This document shows, in pieces, positions 1 through 7,538 of a stretch of DNA of 64,000 bases. Position 1 is the stretch's first letter, and every line of letters begins with the position of its first letter. The notes under the pieces were generated by a model. The model saw only the letters and a program-made list of their open reading frames with translations, was not told the DNA's origin and ran no database searches. Source of the stretch: Palsa-744 sp963696615 (GTDB taxonomy: Bacteria > Actinomycetota > Thermoleophilia > Solirubrobacterales > Solirubrobacteraceae); assembly GCA_963696615.1 (NCBI GenBank), contig CAVOKU010000003.1:372001-436000 (forward strand), given 5' to 3'. Both the position numbers and the translations under genes were made by a program.

Positions 1-67
1 GCTCGATGAAGCCTCGCACGGACTCTCGCAGCTGCTCGTGCTCGTCGGTGAAGGGGGGCTGGATCAA
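1..67 (-). CDS. Acyl-CoA dehydrogenase, N-terminal fragment cut by window edge
   Basis: Reading the minus strand from a TTG at 67 gives a short N-terminus containing FTDEHEQLRESVRGFIE, which runs off the left edge. The complete neighbour at 308-1498 has FTDEHEQLRESIRNFAIKE at residues 22-40, so this is almost certainly the start of a second acyl-CoA dehydrogenase transcribed in the same direction. There is no ATG or GTG in frame upstream, and no convincing Shine-Dalgarno, so the TTG start is tentative. The product would be an FAD enzyme that makes the first alpha-beta double bond in fatty-acid or branched acyl-CoA breakdown. Only 22 codons are visible. Confidence 0.75.
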   Translation of the reverse strand, partial: MIQPPFTDEHEQLRESVRGFIE

Positions 68-211
68 GGTGTGACGGGGGTGTGACGGCGGGTTCTTGCA
101 AACAGATCTTGAAGGTGGGTATCACAAAGGTATATACGGCGCGAGTGCTGTGAATACCATGGCGCACGGTGAGCGAAAATCAAGAGTCACACCCCACGTC
201 CCCTCGATGTT

Positions 212-307
212 CCGGTCGGCGCATGCGCCGACCGGCGGGACCGCACATGTGCGGTCCCGGGGCAGTGCCGCATGCGGCACTGCCGGCCACCCCGCATGCG
301 GGGTGGC
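212..307. repeat. Array of four consecutive perfect palindromes with NCATGN cores
   Basis: Four perfect palindromes lie end to end: 212-235 (24 bp), 236-259 (24 bp), 261-284 (24 bp) and 286-307 (22 bp). Their cores are GCATGC, ACATGT, GCATGC and GCATGC, with centres 24, 25 and 24 bp apart. The arms differ between units (GGTCGGC, GGACCGC, CAGTGCC and CACCCC types), but each unit is fully self-complementary. The last ends directly against the stop codon (308-310) of the acyl-CoA dehydrogenase. As RNA they would form four strong hairpins with a CAUG tetraloop; as DNA they could be dimer-protein sites or cruciforms. No T-tract follows. A multi-hairpin terminator or 3'-end stabiliser is the simplest reading. 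Confidence 0.9.
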
Positions 308-1498
308 TCACAGCCCATACGAGCGGCCGATCACCTCGAGCATGATCTCGTCGGTGCCCGCGCCGATGCGGTTCAACCGCATGTCCCGCCACACCCGCTC
401 GACGTTGTACTCGCGCATGTAGCCCGCGCCGCCGTGGATCTGGATGCACTCGTCGGCGACTTCGCAGGCGACCCGGGCGGAGTGGAGCTTGGCCATCGAG
501 ATCTCGCGGACGGGATACTCGCCGTTGGCGAACCGCCAGGCGGTGACGTACACGAGCTGGCGGGCGGACTCGATCTTCGTGGCCATCTCCGCGAACTTGT
601 GGCGGATCACCTGGAAGTGGCCGATCGCTTTGCCGAAGGCTTCCCGCTCTTTCGCGTAGGCGAGCGTCGCTTCGAAGCATTTCTGGGCGCCCGCAACGCA
701 GCCGGCGGCGCCGATCATGCGCTCGCCCTGGAGCTCCCACATGATGTGGTAGAAGCCCTTGCCCTCCTGGCCGAGCATCGCCGAGGCGGGGACGCGGACA
801 TCCTGGAAGGCGAGCAGGGCGGTGTCCGAGGCGTGCATGCCCATCTTCTTGAGCTTCTGCTCCCGGATCACTCCCGGGGCGTCCATCGGCACGAGGAACA
901 GGGTGAAGCCGTCATAGCCCGCGTCGGGATCGGTCTTCGTGACGAGCACGATCACGTCGGCGCGGTGGCCGTTGGTGATGTACGTCTTGGAGCCGTTGAT
1001 CACGTACTCGTCGCCGTCCCGCACCGCCCGGGTCTTGATCCCGGCGACGTCTGACCCGGCGTCGGGCTCGGTGATGCCCAGACACAGGATCTTTTCCCCC
1101 TTGATCGCCGGTTCGGCCCACGCCCGCTTCTGCTCCTCGGTGCCGAACACCAGGATCGGCGGCATCGCCATGTCGGTCTGCACGGCGATCCCCATCGCGA
1201 GCCCGCCGCAGTTGGCGTTGGCGATCTCCTCCGCGAGCACCATCGCGCTGAAGTAGTCGCCACCCTGGCCGCCGTACTCGACGGGCTTGTCCAGCCCGAG
1301 GAAGCCGAGCTCGCCCATGCGACGGAAGACGGAGTCGGGAAACGTCGTCTCCTCCCACTCCGCAGCGTGGGGGGCGAGCTCTTTGATCGCGAAGTTGCGG
1401 ATCGACTCCCGCAGCTGTTCGTGCTCGTCGGTGAAGATGAAGTGCTTGCGTGCGGCCTGGAAGTCGGGCTTCAACACGCTCTCGGCGGTGGCGGCCAT
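308..1498 (-). CDS. Acyl-CoA dehydrogenase (isovaleryl/long-chain type)
   Basis: A 396-residue FAD-dependent acyl-CoA dehydrogenase, full length for the family. It has the N-terminal helical domain, the middle beta domain signature ITEPDAGSD (142-150), and the C-terminal signature GGAGYMREYNVERVWRD. The loop that carries the catalytic Glu in medium- and short-chain enzymes reads IGAGTDE here, as in isovaleryl-CoA and long-chain dehydrogenases. In those the base sits in an earlier helix; Glu259 in LQGERMIGAAG is the likely catalytic residue. The start ATG (1498-1496) is preceded by a good AGGAGAT ribosome site. A second dehydrogenase begins downstream at the window edge. The exact substrate (branched or straight chain) cannot be told from sequence alone. 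Confidence 0.93.
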   Translation of the reverse strand: MAATAESVLKPDFQAARKHFIFTDEHEQLRESIRNFAIKELAPHAAEWEETTFPDSVFRRMGELGFLGLDKPVEYGGQGGDYFSAMVLAEEIANANCGGLAMGIAVQTDMAMPPILVFGTEEQKRAWAEPAIKGEKILCLGITEPDAGSDVAGIKTRAVRDGDEYVINGSKTYITNGHRADVIVLVTKTDPDAGYDGFTLFLVPMDAPGVIREQKLKKMGMHASDTALLAFQDVRVPASAMLGQEGKGFYHIMWELQGERMIGAAGCVAGAQKCFEATLAYAKEREAFGKAIGHFQVIRHKFAEMATKIESARQLVYVTAWRFANGEYPVREISMAKLHSARVACEVADECIQIHGGAGYMREYNVERVWRDMRLNRIGAGTDEIMLEVIGRSYGL

Positions 1499-1561
1499 GG
1501 CGGAAGGATCTCCTCGGTATGGATGCTCGTGGGCTCGTGACGGCGCCTCAGGCGCGTCACA

Positions 1562-1607
1562 ACGCTAACGAATCCGCACTCCAAAGTAAACAGTAGCGCT
1601 GCTTACT
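1562..1607 (-). promoter_or_regulatory. Putative promoter with overlapping operator for the acyl-CoA dehydrogenase
   Basis: On the minus strand a -35 like TTTACT (1585-1590) and a -10 like TAGCGT (1562-1567) are separated by 17 bp, about 65 bp upstream of the dehydrogenase start. Overlapping the -35 is an imperfect inverted repeat, AGTAAACAG (1585-1593), 5-bp spacer, CTGCTTACT (1599-1607), with 8 of 9 positions complementary. The block is clearly more AT-rich than its surroundings. Size and symmetry suit a TetR-family repressor of fatty-acid genes; no such regulator is adjacent. Confidence 0.45.
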
Positions 1608-1640
1608 CTCTGCGAAGCGAGCTCTCCGCGAGCCGGGGGA

Positions 1641-1666
1641 CGGCCGATCGGGACAGCGATCGGCCG
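1641..1666. repeat. Perfect 10-bp inverted repeat (hairpin)
   Basis: CGGCCGATCG at 1641-1650 and CGATCGGCCG at 1657-1666 are perfect reverse complements around a 6-bp loop (GGACAG). It lies between the divergent dehydrogenase and CAP genes, so it is in the CAP leader if transcription starts upstream of it. No T-run follows, so an intrinsic terminator is not obvious. Confidence 0.6.
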
Positions 1667-1785
1667 CAGCGAGGCCTCGGTGAACCCGCCTCGGAGGTGC
1701 ACGACACTGCCCATCCCCTCGGAATCCGTCCAGGCTGGGACGGGCTCCTAAGGGCCGTCGGGGGGAATGGTCGATCTCCCGGTTC

Positions 1786-2640
1786 GTGGCCCGACCCAAC
1801 CTCATCTCGACCCGAATCATCCGCCCGAGCGACGTCGGCGTCCTGCTGGCGCTGCTCGCAGCAGTGGTCCTGTCGCTGACGTTCACCACGGGGGCCGGCG
1901 CCCACACCGCAGCCGACGGCCCCCATCACTCCCACCCCCACCACCGCCATCGCGGTCGGGGCCACTCCTCCAGCCACCATCGCATCGGGACCCGCCACCG
2001 GCACGGTCGGCGGGTGAGGACATCGACGCGGTCGGCCAGGCACGGAACCCGTGCGGTGAACGTGTCCGACCCCAAACATGGGGGTCACACCACACCCGTC
2101 AGGCGCACCACGAGGAAGGCGTCCGCGGAAGCTCAGACCGGTCCCGCCGCCGTCCCTGGCAACTGCCCCGGGACGAGCCTGATGCCCAACCCGGGGAACC
2201 TCGCGGCGGTGAGCGAATCCACGCTGTGTTTGATCAACCATGAACGGCTCCTGAACGGTGAGCGGCCGTTGAAGGCGAACGGCAAGCTCGAACAGTGCGC
2301 CGAAGGCCACAGCGAAAGCATGGCCCGCAACGACTACTTCAGCCACGAAGGCCCCGAAGGGAGCACCCCCGTCGATCGGATGCGGGCGGTGGGCTACATC
2401 TACAGCTCGGAACTCGGCTACGAAGTGGGCGAGAACATCGCCTGGGGCACCCTCTGGCTGGCGACGCCGGCCGCGATCGTGGAAAGCTGGATGCACTCCC
2501 CCGAGCACCGCGCCAACATCCTCGACACCAGCTACACCGAAACGGGGATCGGTATCTTCCCCGCCGCCCCCTCGGCGCGCGCCGAAGGCCAGTCCGGGGC
2601 GCTCTACACCCAGGACTTCGGCGTCCTCATCACCTCCTGA
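1786..2640 (+). CDS. Secreted CAP-domain (SCP/PR1-like) protein
   Basis: A 284-residue protein with an N-terminal signal segment (hydrophobic run LLALLAAVVLSLTF at about 20-33, then GAGA), a His/Arg/Gly-rich low-complexity linker to about residue 125, and a C-terminal CAP domain. CAP signatures are NHERLLNGERPL, SESMARNDYFSHEGP, GENIAWG and the block WMHSPEHRANIL. Bacterial CAP proteins are extracellular and of mostly unknown activity. The His-rich linker (HHSHPHHRHR) could bind metal, but that is a guess. The ATG at 1786 places the signal peptide correctly. The gene is divergent from the acyl-CoA dehydrogenase and appears monocistronic. Confidence 0.88.
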   Translation: MARPNLISTRIIRPSDVGVLLALLAAVVLSLTFTTGAGAHTAADGPHHSHPHHRHRGRGHSSSHHRIGTRHRHGRRVRTSTRSARHGTRAVNVSDPKHGGHTTPVRRTTRKASAEAQTGPAAVPGNCPGTSLMPNPGNLAAVSESTLCLINHERLLNGERPLKANGKLEQCAEGHSESMARNDYFSHEGPEGSTPVDRMRAVGYIYSSELGYEVGENIAWGTLWLATPAAIVESWMHSPEHRANILDTSYTETGIGIFPAAPSARAEGQSGALYTQDFGVLITS

Positions 2641-2664
2641 CCTGCTCCCGGCCTCGCCGCGGCC

Positions 2665-2725
2665 CGTCCCCGGTGAGGCCGCCGCCCACCCCCGGCAACC
2701 CCGCCGCTCGTCCCCGGTGAGGCCG
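2665..2725. repeat. Pair of 17-bp direct repeats
   Basis: CGTCCCCGGTGAGGCCG occurs at 2665-2681 and again at 2709-2725, 44 bp apart, in the 159-bp gap between the CAP gene and the SDR gene. Flanking sequence differs. No function is evident; they could be a remnant of a local duplication. Confidence 0.5.
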
Positions 2726-2799
2726 ATCGAGGCCTTTCCTGGCCGGACGGATAGTCTCCCAGCCCGACAACGTCAGATGACGAGAGGAGAACCAGGGCT

Positions 2800-3627
2800 A
2801 TGGGAGTACTCGACGGCAAGTCGGCGATCGTCACCGGCTCGGCCCGCGGAATCGGACGGGCGACGGCCGAGCTGCTCGCCGAGCACGGCGCACAGGTTCT
2901 GATCAACGACCTCGACGGCGACGTGGCGAGACAGGCGGCGGGCGAGATCTCAGGCGACACGGCGGTGTTCGCGGGGGACCTCACCAAGCCCGGCGCGGCG
3001 GACCAGCTCGTGCAGAAGGCGATCGACGAGTTCGGCAAGATCGACATCATCGTCAACAACGCCGGCTACACACTCGACGCACCGGTCCACAAGATGTCCG
3101 ACGAGCATTTCCAGGCGATGCTCGACATCCACACGGTGGTGCCCTTCCGGGTGATCCGCGCCGCCGCCCCCCATCTGCGGGAGCCCGCCAAGAAGGAGAA
3201 GGAGGAAGGCAAGGAGGTGTTCCGCAAGATCGTCAACATCTCCTCCACCTCCGGCACGTTCGGCAACGCCGGACAGGCCAACTACTCGGCGGGCAAGGCC
3301 GCCGTGGTGGGCCTCACGAAAACGGTCGCCAAGGAGTGGGGCCAGTTCAAAGTCAACGTCAACGCCGTCGCGTTCGGCTTCATCGACACGCGGTTGACCC
3401 AGGCGAAGGTCGACGAGAACACGATGGAAAAGGACGGCGAGAAGATCCAGCTGGGCATCCCTGAGCAGATGCGGGGGATGGCCGCGATGCTGATCCCCCT
3501 CGGCCGCCCCGCCTCACCCGAGGAGGCCGCCGGGGGGGTGTTCTTCCTGTGCTCCCCCTGGTCCAACTACGTGCACGGCCAGACGTTGCATGTGACCGGC
3601 GGACTGTTCGGAGGCATGACAGGCTGA
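2800..3627 (+). CDS. SDR-family oxidoreductase (FabG-like)
   Basis: A 275-residue classical short-chain dehydrogenase/reductase. The NAD(P)-binding motif TGSARGIG is at 12-19, NNAG at 86-89, the catalytic Ser near 149-150 and the Tyr162-X3-Lys166 pair in NYSAGKAA. It resembles 3-oxoacyl-ACP/3-hydroxyacyl-CoA dehydrogenases, so a role in fatty-acid metabolism with the nearby acyl-CoA dehydrogenases is plausible. A charged insert (KKEKEEGKE, about 131-139) lies before the catalytic Ser, as in larger SDRs of the hydroxysteroid-dehydrogenase type. A strong ribosome site GAGAGGAGAA lies just upstream of the ATG. It converges with the degenerate SDR on the other strand. Confidence 0.92.
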   Translation: MGVLDGKSAIVTGSARGIGRATAELLAEHGAQVLINDLDGDVARQAAGEISGDTAVFAGDLTKPGAADQLVQKAIDEFGKIDIIVNNAGYTLDAPVHKMSDEHFQAMLDIHTVVPFRVIRAAAPHLREPAKKEKEEGKEVFRKIVNISSTSGTFGNAGQANYSAGKAAVVGLTKTVAKEWGQFKVNVNAVAFGFIDTRLTQAKVDENTMEKDGEKIQLGIPEQMRGMAAMLIPLGRPASPEEAAGGVFFLCSPWSNYVHGQTLHVTGGLFGGMTG

Positions 3628-3640
3628 CACCGTGACGAGC

Positions 3641-3686
3641 CCCGCCGCCGGAACACCCGGTGGCGGGCGCCGCCGGCGTGGCGGCG
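3641..3686. terminator. Double hairpin between convergent genes
   Basis: Two GC-rich hairpins sit back to back in the 61-bp gap between convergent genes. The first pairs 3641-3651 with 3657-3667 (11 bp with one G-T, 5-nt loop). The second pairs CGCCGCC (3668-3674) with GGCGGCG (3680-3686), 5-nt loop. Both are symmetric, so they could serve both directions. Neither has a U-tract, as is common in high-GC actinobacteria. Confidence 0.55.
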
Positions 3687-3688
3687 AC

Positions 3689-4384
3689 TCACACCCCTCG
3701 CAGGTCCAGCAGGCAGCCGGAGAAGTAGGCCCCGGCTGCCGACGCGAGGTAGGCCGTCACCGCAGCAGCCTCCGCCACGGCGGCGTCCTCGGCGAGATCG
3801 CCGGGGGCGACGGCGACCGTCGTGATGCCGTGGCGAGCCCACTCCACCGACAGGGTCCTGGCGAGGTTCTCGAGGCCCGCCCGGACGGCGTCGCTGTGCT
3901 CTCCCCCGTCCGCCGGCGGGGTGAGGTAGACGATTCGCTCACCCTCCGCCGAGGACGTCTCGCCCTCCGCCAGGAAGGCCCGGTTGACGACCACACGGGT
4001 CGCCTCCCACACCGACGCCATGCACGTCCCCAACGCCCGGGGTCCCCCGCCGCCACGGGCGAGCGCTCCCGCGAGCAGGCCGGCCCCGTCGACCGCGAGC
4101 AGGTTCACCCGGGGAGCGGCGGCGAGGATCCGCTCGAGCTCCGTATCCCCGTCCCCCGAGGCCCCGGGGTCGGCCCCGGCGGCCCCGTCCCGCGGACCGG
4201 CCTCGGCCGTCGGATCGACGCCCGGGGGAGCAATCGACACGTGGGCGCCCACCGCGGCGCACGTCTCGCACACGGCTGCCGCCAGGCGACCCTCGGGCGA
4301 CTGTGGGGGTTCCCCGACGACGAGCACCGAGACGCCCTCGAGCAGTCCCGCCCGCAGCAGCTCCCGCTCGCCGGGCGGGCTCAG
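3689..4384 (-). CDS. Degenerate SDR-like protein lacking catalytic residues
   Basis: About 230 residues with an SDR fold outline: an N-terminal beta strand SVLVVG, the helix AVRAGLENLARTLSVEWA, then HGITTVAVAPG, and a C-terminal FSGCLLDLRGV (compare the usual GQVLxVDGG). The glycine-rich nucleotide motif is replaced by GEPPQSPEG, and the Tyr-X3-Lys catalytic pair by HSDAV, so it should not be an active dehydrogenase. It may be a partner subunit or a decaying paralogue. Reading is open upstream into the preceding gene. No ATG/GTG start fits at the junction; a CTG that overlaps the upstream stop (CTGA, 4384-4381) or an internal GTG are the options, so the start is uncertain. Confidence 0.65.
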   Translation of the reverse strand: MSPPGERELLRAGLLEGVSVLVVGEPPQSPEGRLAAAVCETCAAVGAHVSIAPPGVDPTAEAGPRDGAAGADPGASGDGDTELERILAAAPRVNLLAVDGAGLLAGALARGGGGPRALGTCMASVWEATRVVVNRAFLAEGETSSAEGERIVYLTPPADGGEHSDAVRAGLENLARTLSVEWARHGITTVAVAPGDLAEDAAVAEAAAVTAYLASAAGAYFSGCLLDLRGV

Positions 4385-5094
4385 GGCAGCGCCGGCGGGG
4401 GCGAGCCGGGAGGCTCGCTCGCAGGCATCTCGCCGCCGGACCCGCGCAGCTGGAAATAGAGCACCGCCGTGGCAAGCGCCGAGATCGGGGCGGTGAGAAT
4501 GCCGAGCACCACCCTCACGCCGAGGCCGAACGCCCCGTTGGCGGCGTCCGCCGCGAGCTGCAGGCCGCTCGAGACGACGCCGACGAGCACGATCATCAGC
4601 AGGATCACCGCGAACACGTTCCATCCGTCGCCGCGTACGAGCTCGCGACTGCGGCCGAGCGCCCGCAGCCCGCCGGGGCGCTCCAGCACCACCACCGGAG
4701 CGGCCACCGACCAGATCGTGATCAGGATCAGTCCCGGAACGACGAGCAAGATGAACCCCACCACGATGGCGATCCCCGCCACGATCCCCACCAGGATCAG
4801 CTGTCCGATGACGGGCATCGCCGCCTGCAGCAGCTGACCTGCGGTGGCGTCCCGCCGGCCGTCCTGCACGTCGGCGACGAGCTCGACCACCATGCCCGTG
4901 AACAGCGTCGTGGCGATCAGGGTGAGGATCAGGGCGACGAGCCCCAGGCCGGGGGACGCCGCGATCAGCAGCGCGCTGAGGATGCCCGTGATCACGAACA
5001 CCACCGCCGCCGCCGGTATCAGCACCGGGAACTGGTCGCGATAGATCTCGAACGTGCTTCGGATCACCCCGCCGACGTCGACCCTGCTGCTCAC
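4381..5094 (-). CDS. Polytopic membrane protein, about six helices
   Basis: A 237-residue integral membrane protein starting at GTG 5094. The soluble N-terminus VDVGGVIRSTFEIYRDQF precedes hydrophobic segments near residues 22-46, 48-70, 98-125, 127-140 and 160-180, and a final segment before a Gly/Pro tail. The pattern (N-terminal amphipathic helix, then pairs of helices, with ERPGGLRALGRSRELVRG between) resembles bacterial membrane proteins annotated as glycerophosphoryl diester phosphodiesterase membrane domain or YciC-like. No catalytic motif is visible and I cannot assign a function. Its stop overlaps the downstream degenerate SDR. Confidence 0.82.
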   Translation of the reverse strand: MSSRVDVGGVIRSTFEIYRDQFPVLIPAAAVVFVITGILSALLIAASPGLGLVALILTLIATTLFTGMVVELVADVQDGRRDATAGQLLQAAMPVIGQLILVGIVAGIAIVVGFILLVVPGLILITIWSVAAPVVVLERPGGLRALGRSRELVRGDGWNVFAVILLMIVLVGVVSSGLQLAADAANGAFGLGVRVVLGILTAPISALATAVLYFQLRGSGGEMPASEPPGSPPPALP

Positions 5095-5182
5095 GTCGCT
5101 GTCCCCTCGCCGGCGAAGTCCATTGGAGGGGTAACGATACGGTTCGGATCCGACGTGGCGTCCAGCCGGTACGGCGGCGCCC

Positions 5183-5971
5183 TCAGGCGACGGCGGCGCC
5201 CTTCGGCGCGTGGCTGCCGGCGGCGCCCTGGGCGCGGACGCGCTTGAGGATGCCCTTGCGGCCGTGTTCGTCCAGTCCTCGGTACATCAGGCGGATGGCG
5301 GCGAGGATCTCGTCCGCGACGGCCTGTTGCTGTGCGCGGGTGGGATGCTCGACGGGGGTCCACCGCATCGGCTCGCCGTACTGGACGGTCACGCGGGGAA
5401 AGCGCAGTCGCTTCCAGTTGCGGATGCGGGAGGAGCCGTGGATCGCGATCGGCACCACCGGCGACCCCGTCTCCAGCGCCAGCCGGCCGATCCCCCGCTT
5501 GGCCTGCTGGGCCATGTCCCCGGTGCGGGAGCGACCTCCCTCGCAGTACATCGTGATCGCGCCGCCGCGGCGGAGGATCGTCTCGGCGGTGATGAACGTG
5601 TCGTCGTCGCGGGCTCCACGGCGGACCGGGAACACCCCGCCCGGGCTGTAGATCATCTGCATCGGGAACTTGAACAGCTGGGACTTCGCCATGAAGCGGA
5701 CCTTCCGGCGGATGTAGCAGCCCATCAGGAAGTGGTCCATGAACGAGAAGTGGTTGGGGGCGAGGATCACCGGCCCGCGGCCGGGCACCTGCTCGCAGGA
5801 GATCGACCGCGCCCGCAGGAGGGTGTACGCGTACAGCGAGGTCACAAGCCGCGTCGCCTCATACACCCAGTTGGGTTCCCGGGTGCGGGCCCGCTCGTGG
5901 AAGCGGTCGAAGTACTCCTTCGGCCGGGGGTCCGCGTAGACCTGGGCGCGCATCGGGGCGAGATCGGTCAT
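5183..5971 (-). CDS. 1-acyl-glycerol-3-phosphate acyltransferase (PlsC family)
   Basis: A 262-residue lysophospholipid acyltransferase. Motif I, His74-X4-Asp79 in NHFSFMDH, is the catalytic pair; motif III is EGGRSRTGD with Glu144; FPVRRG (114-119) and VVPIAIHG complete the family signature. It would transfer an acyl group to lysophosphatidate or a related acceptor at the inner membrane face. Arg/Lys-rich ends and the lack of a clear membrane helix suggest peripheral attachment. It precedes the membrane protein at 4381-5094 on the same strand with an 88-bp gap. The glycerol kinase just upstream (7507-6005) fits a glycerolipid theme. Confidence 0.9.
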   Translation of the reverse strand: MTDLAPMRAQVYADPRPKEYFDRFHERARTREPNWVYEATRLVTSLYAYTLLRARSISCEQVPGRGPVILAPNHFSFMDHFLMGCYIRRKVRFMAKSQLFKFPMQMIYSPGGVFPVRRGARDDDTFITAETILRRGGAITMYCEGGRSRTGDMAQQAKRGIGRLALETGSPVVPIAIHGSSRIRNWKRLRFPRVTVQYGEPMRWTPVEHPTRAQQQAVADEILAAIRLMYRGLDEHGRKGILKRVRAQGAAGSHAPKGAAVA

Positions 5972-6004
5972 CTGTGCGGTTCTACCCCCGAGCGGAGGGC
6001 AAGG

Positions 6005-7507
6005 TTACGCCTCACCCTCGCCCGACCGCGATCGCGTCTCGTGCGAGCGTGCCCGCGACAGTGCGTCCGCCCACCCCGCGAGCAGCTCCGAGCGCTCGGA
6101 CTCACCCATCGCCGGCTCGTAGCGCCTGCGCTCGCGCCAGGAGGAGGCGACCTCGGCGGCGGTCCAGTGGCCCACGCCGACGCCCGCCAGCAGCCCGGCG
6201 CCGAGCGCGGTGGTATCGGTGGTGGCGCCGAGCACCACCGACACGCCCAGCACGTCGGCCTGGAACTGCATCAGCCACGCGTTGGCGCAGGCGCCCCCGT
6301 CCACCCGCAGCTCCCGCAGAGGCTCCCCGCAGGCGGACTCCATCGCCCGCACGGCGTCCACTGTCTGGTAGGCGATCGCCTCCAGCGTCGCCCGGGCGAG
6401 GTGGGCGCGGGTGGACCCGCGGGTGAGCCCGACGATCGTGCCGCGCGCGTGCGGATCCCAGTGAGGGGAACCGAGGCCGGTGAGCGCGGGCACGAAGTAG
6501 ACCCCGTCGTTGGATGTCAGCGATGCCGCGAGCGACTCGGTCTCGGCGGCGGAGGAGATGATCGACAGGCCATCCCGCAGCCACTGCACGGCGGCACCGG
6601 TGACGAAGATCGACGCCTCGAGCGCGTAGGAGGCGGTGCGGTCGCTCGTCCACGCGATCGTCGCGAGCAGCCCCGCGGCGGGCTGGGGCGGGGTGGGGCC
6701 GGTGTTGAGCAGCACGAACGAGCCCGTGCCGTAGGTGTTCTTGCCGAGACCGGGCTCGAGGCACGCCTGGGCGAACAGCGCCGCCTGCTGGTCGCCCGCC
6801 ACGCCGGCGACGGGGACGGTGAGGCCACCGAGCGCCTCGGGCAGCGTCTCGGCGAACACCCCCACGCTCGGCCGGACCTCGGGCAGGGCCCGCACGGGAA
6901 CGTCGAACAGCTCCAGCAGCTCTGGATCCCAGCGGCGATTGCGAAGGTCGAACAGGAGCGTGCGCGAGGCGTTGGTGGAATCGGTGAGATGACGCCCGGT
7001 GAGCTTGAACAGGAGCCATGAGTCGATCGTGCCGAACACCGCCCGCCCCTCCGCCGCACGGGCGGCCAGGTCGGGAACCTCGTCGAGCAGCCACCGGATC
7101 TTGGTGGCCGAGAAGTAGGGGTCGAGCACGAGCCCGGTGGCCGATCGCACGAGCGGCTCGTGACCGGCGGCCCGCAGCCGCTCGCACATGGAGGCGGTGC
7201 GCCGGTCCTGCCACACGATCGCCCGATGCAGCGGCGCGCCGGTCGCCGGGTCCCATACGCAGACGGTCTCCCGCTGGTTGGTGATCCCCACCGCGGCGAT
7301 CCTGCCCGCGGCCTCGCCCGCATCCGCGACCGTCTCCAGCGCCACCGCCCGGGTGACCGACCAGATCTCCTCGAGATCGTGCTCGACCCAGCCGGGCCGG
7401 GGGAAGTGCTGGCGGAACTCCCGATATCCCCGCGCCACCGGCCGGGCTTCCTCGTCGTAGACGAAGCACGTGCTCCCGGTGGTGCCCTGGTCGATCGAGA
7501 GGATCAT
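6005..7507 (-). CDS. glpK: Glycerol kinase
   Basis: A 500-residue FGGY-family kinase of standard length. The start ATG at 7507 is set by the family N-terminus MILSIDQGTTGS. Other landmarks are the glycerol-contacting PGWVEHDLEEIW, the stretch VGITNQRET, WQDRR, and the C-terminal FGGY block with DGGACANAWLMQFQAD. It phosphorylates glycerol to glycerol-3-phosphate in the cytoplasm, feeding both catabolism and phospholipid synthesis (an acyltransferase follows on the same strand). No glycerol facilitator or GlpD is adjacent. Confidence 0.96.
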   Translation of the reverse strand: MILSIDQGTTGSTCFVYDEEARPVARGYREFRQHFPRPGWVEHDLEEIWSVTRAVALETVADAGEAAGRIAAVGITNQRETVCVWDPATGAPLHRAIVWQDRRTASMCERLRAAGHEPLVRSATGLVLDPYFSATKIRWLLDEVPDLAARAAEGRAVFGTIDSWLLFKLTGRHLTDSTNASRTLLFDLRNRRWDPELLELFDVPVRALPEVRPSVGVFAETLPEALGGLTVPVAGVAGDQQAALFAQACLEPGLGKNTYGTGSFVLLNTGPTPPQPAAGLLATIAWTSDRTASYALEASIFVTGAAVQWLRDGLSIISSAAETESLAASLTSNDGVYFVPALTGLGSPHWDPHARGTIVGLTRGSTRAHLARATLEAIAYQTVDAVRAMESACGEPLRELRVDGGACANAWLMQFQADVLGVSVVLGATTDTTALGAGLLAGVGVGHWTAAEVASSWRERRRYEPAMGESERSELLAGWADALSRARSHETRSRSGEGEA

Positions 7508-7538
7508 CGGCCGCGCCCGAGAGTAGCCGCCCTCGCCG

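Noticed and set aside
100..185. Promoter for the left-edge acyl-CoA dehydrogenase
   Set aside because: The stretch is AT-richer and contains TATATA and TTGATT-like words on the minus strand, but no pair has acceptable spacing.
1603..2508. 301-codon frame on the minus strand opposite the CAP protein gene
   Set aside because: No recognisable domain; the plus-strand reading has a signal peptide and CAP motifs.
5210..7021. Long open frame of 603 codons on the plus strand across the acyltransferase and glycerol kinase genes
   Set aside because: It is antisense to two clear genes, is rich in Arg/Gly/Pro/His without any domain, and is a usual product of GC-rich codon bias.
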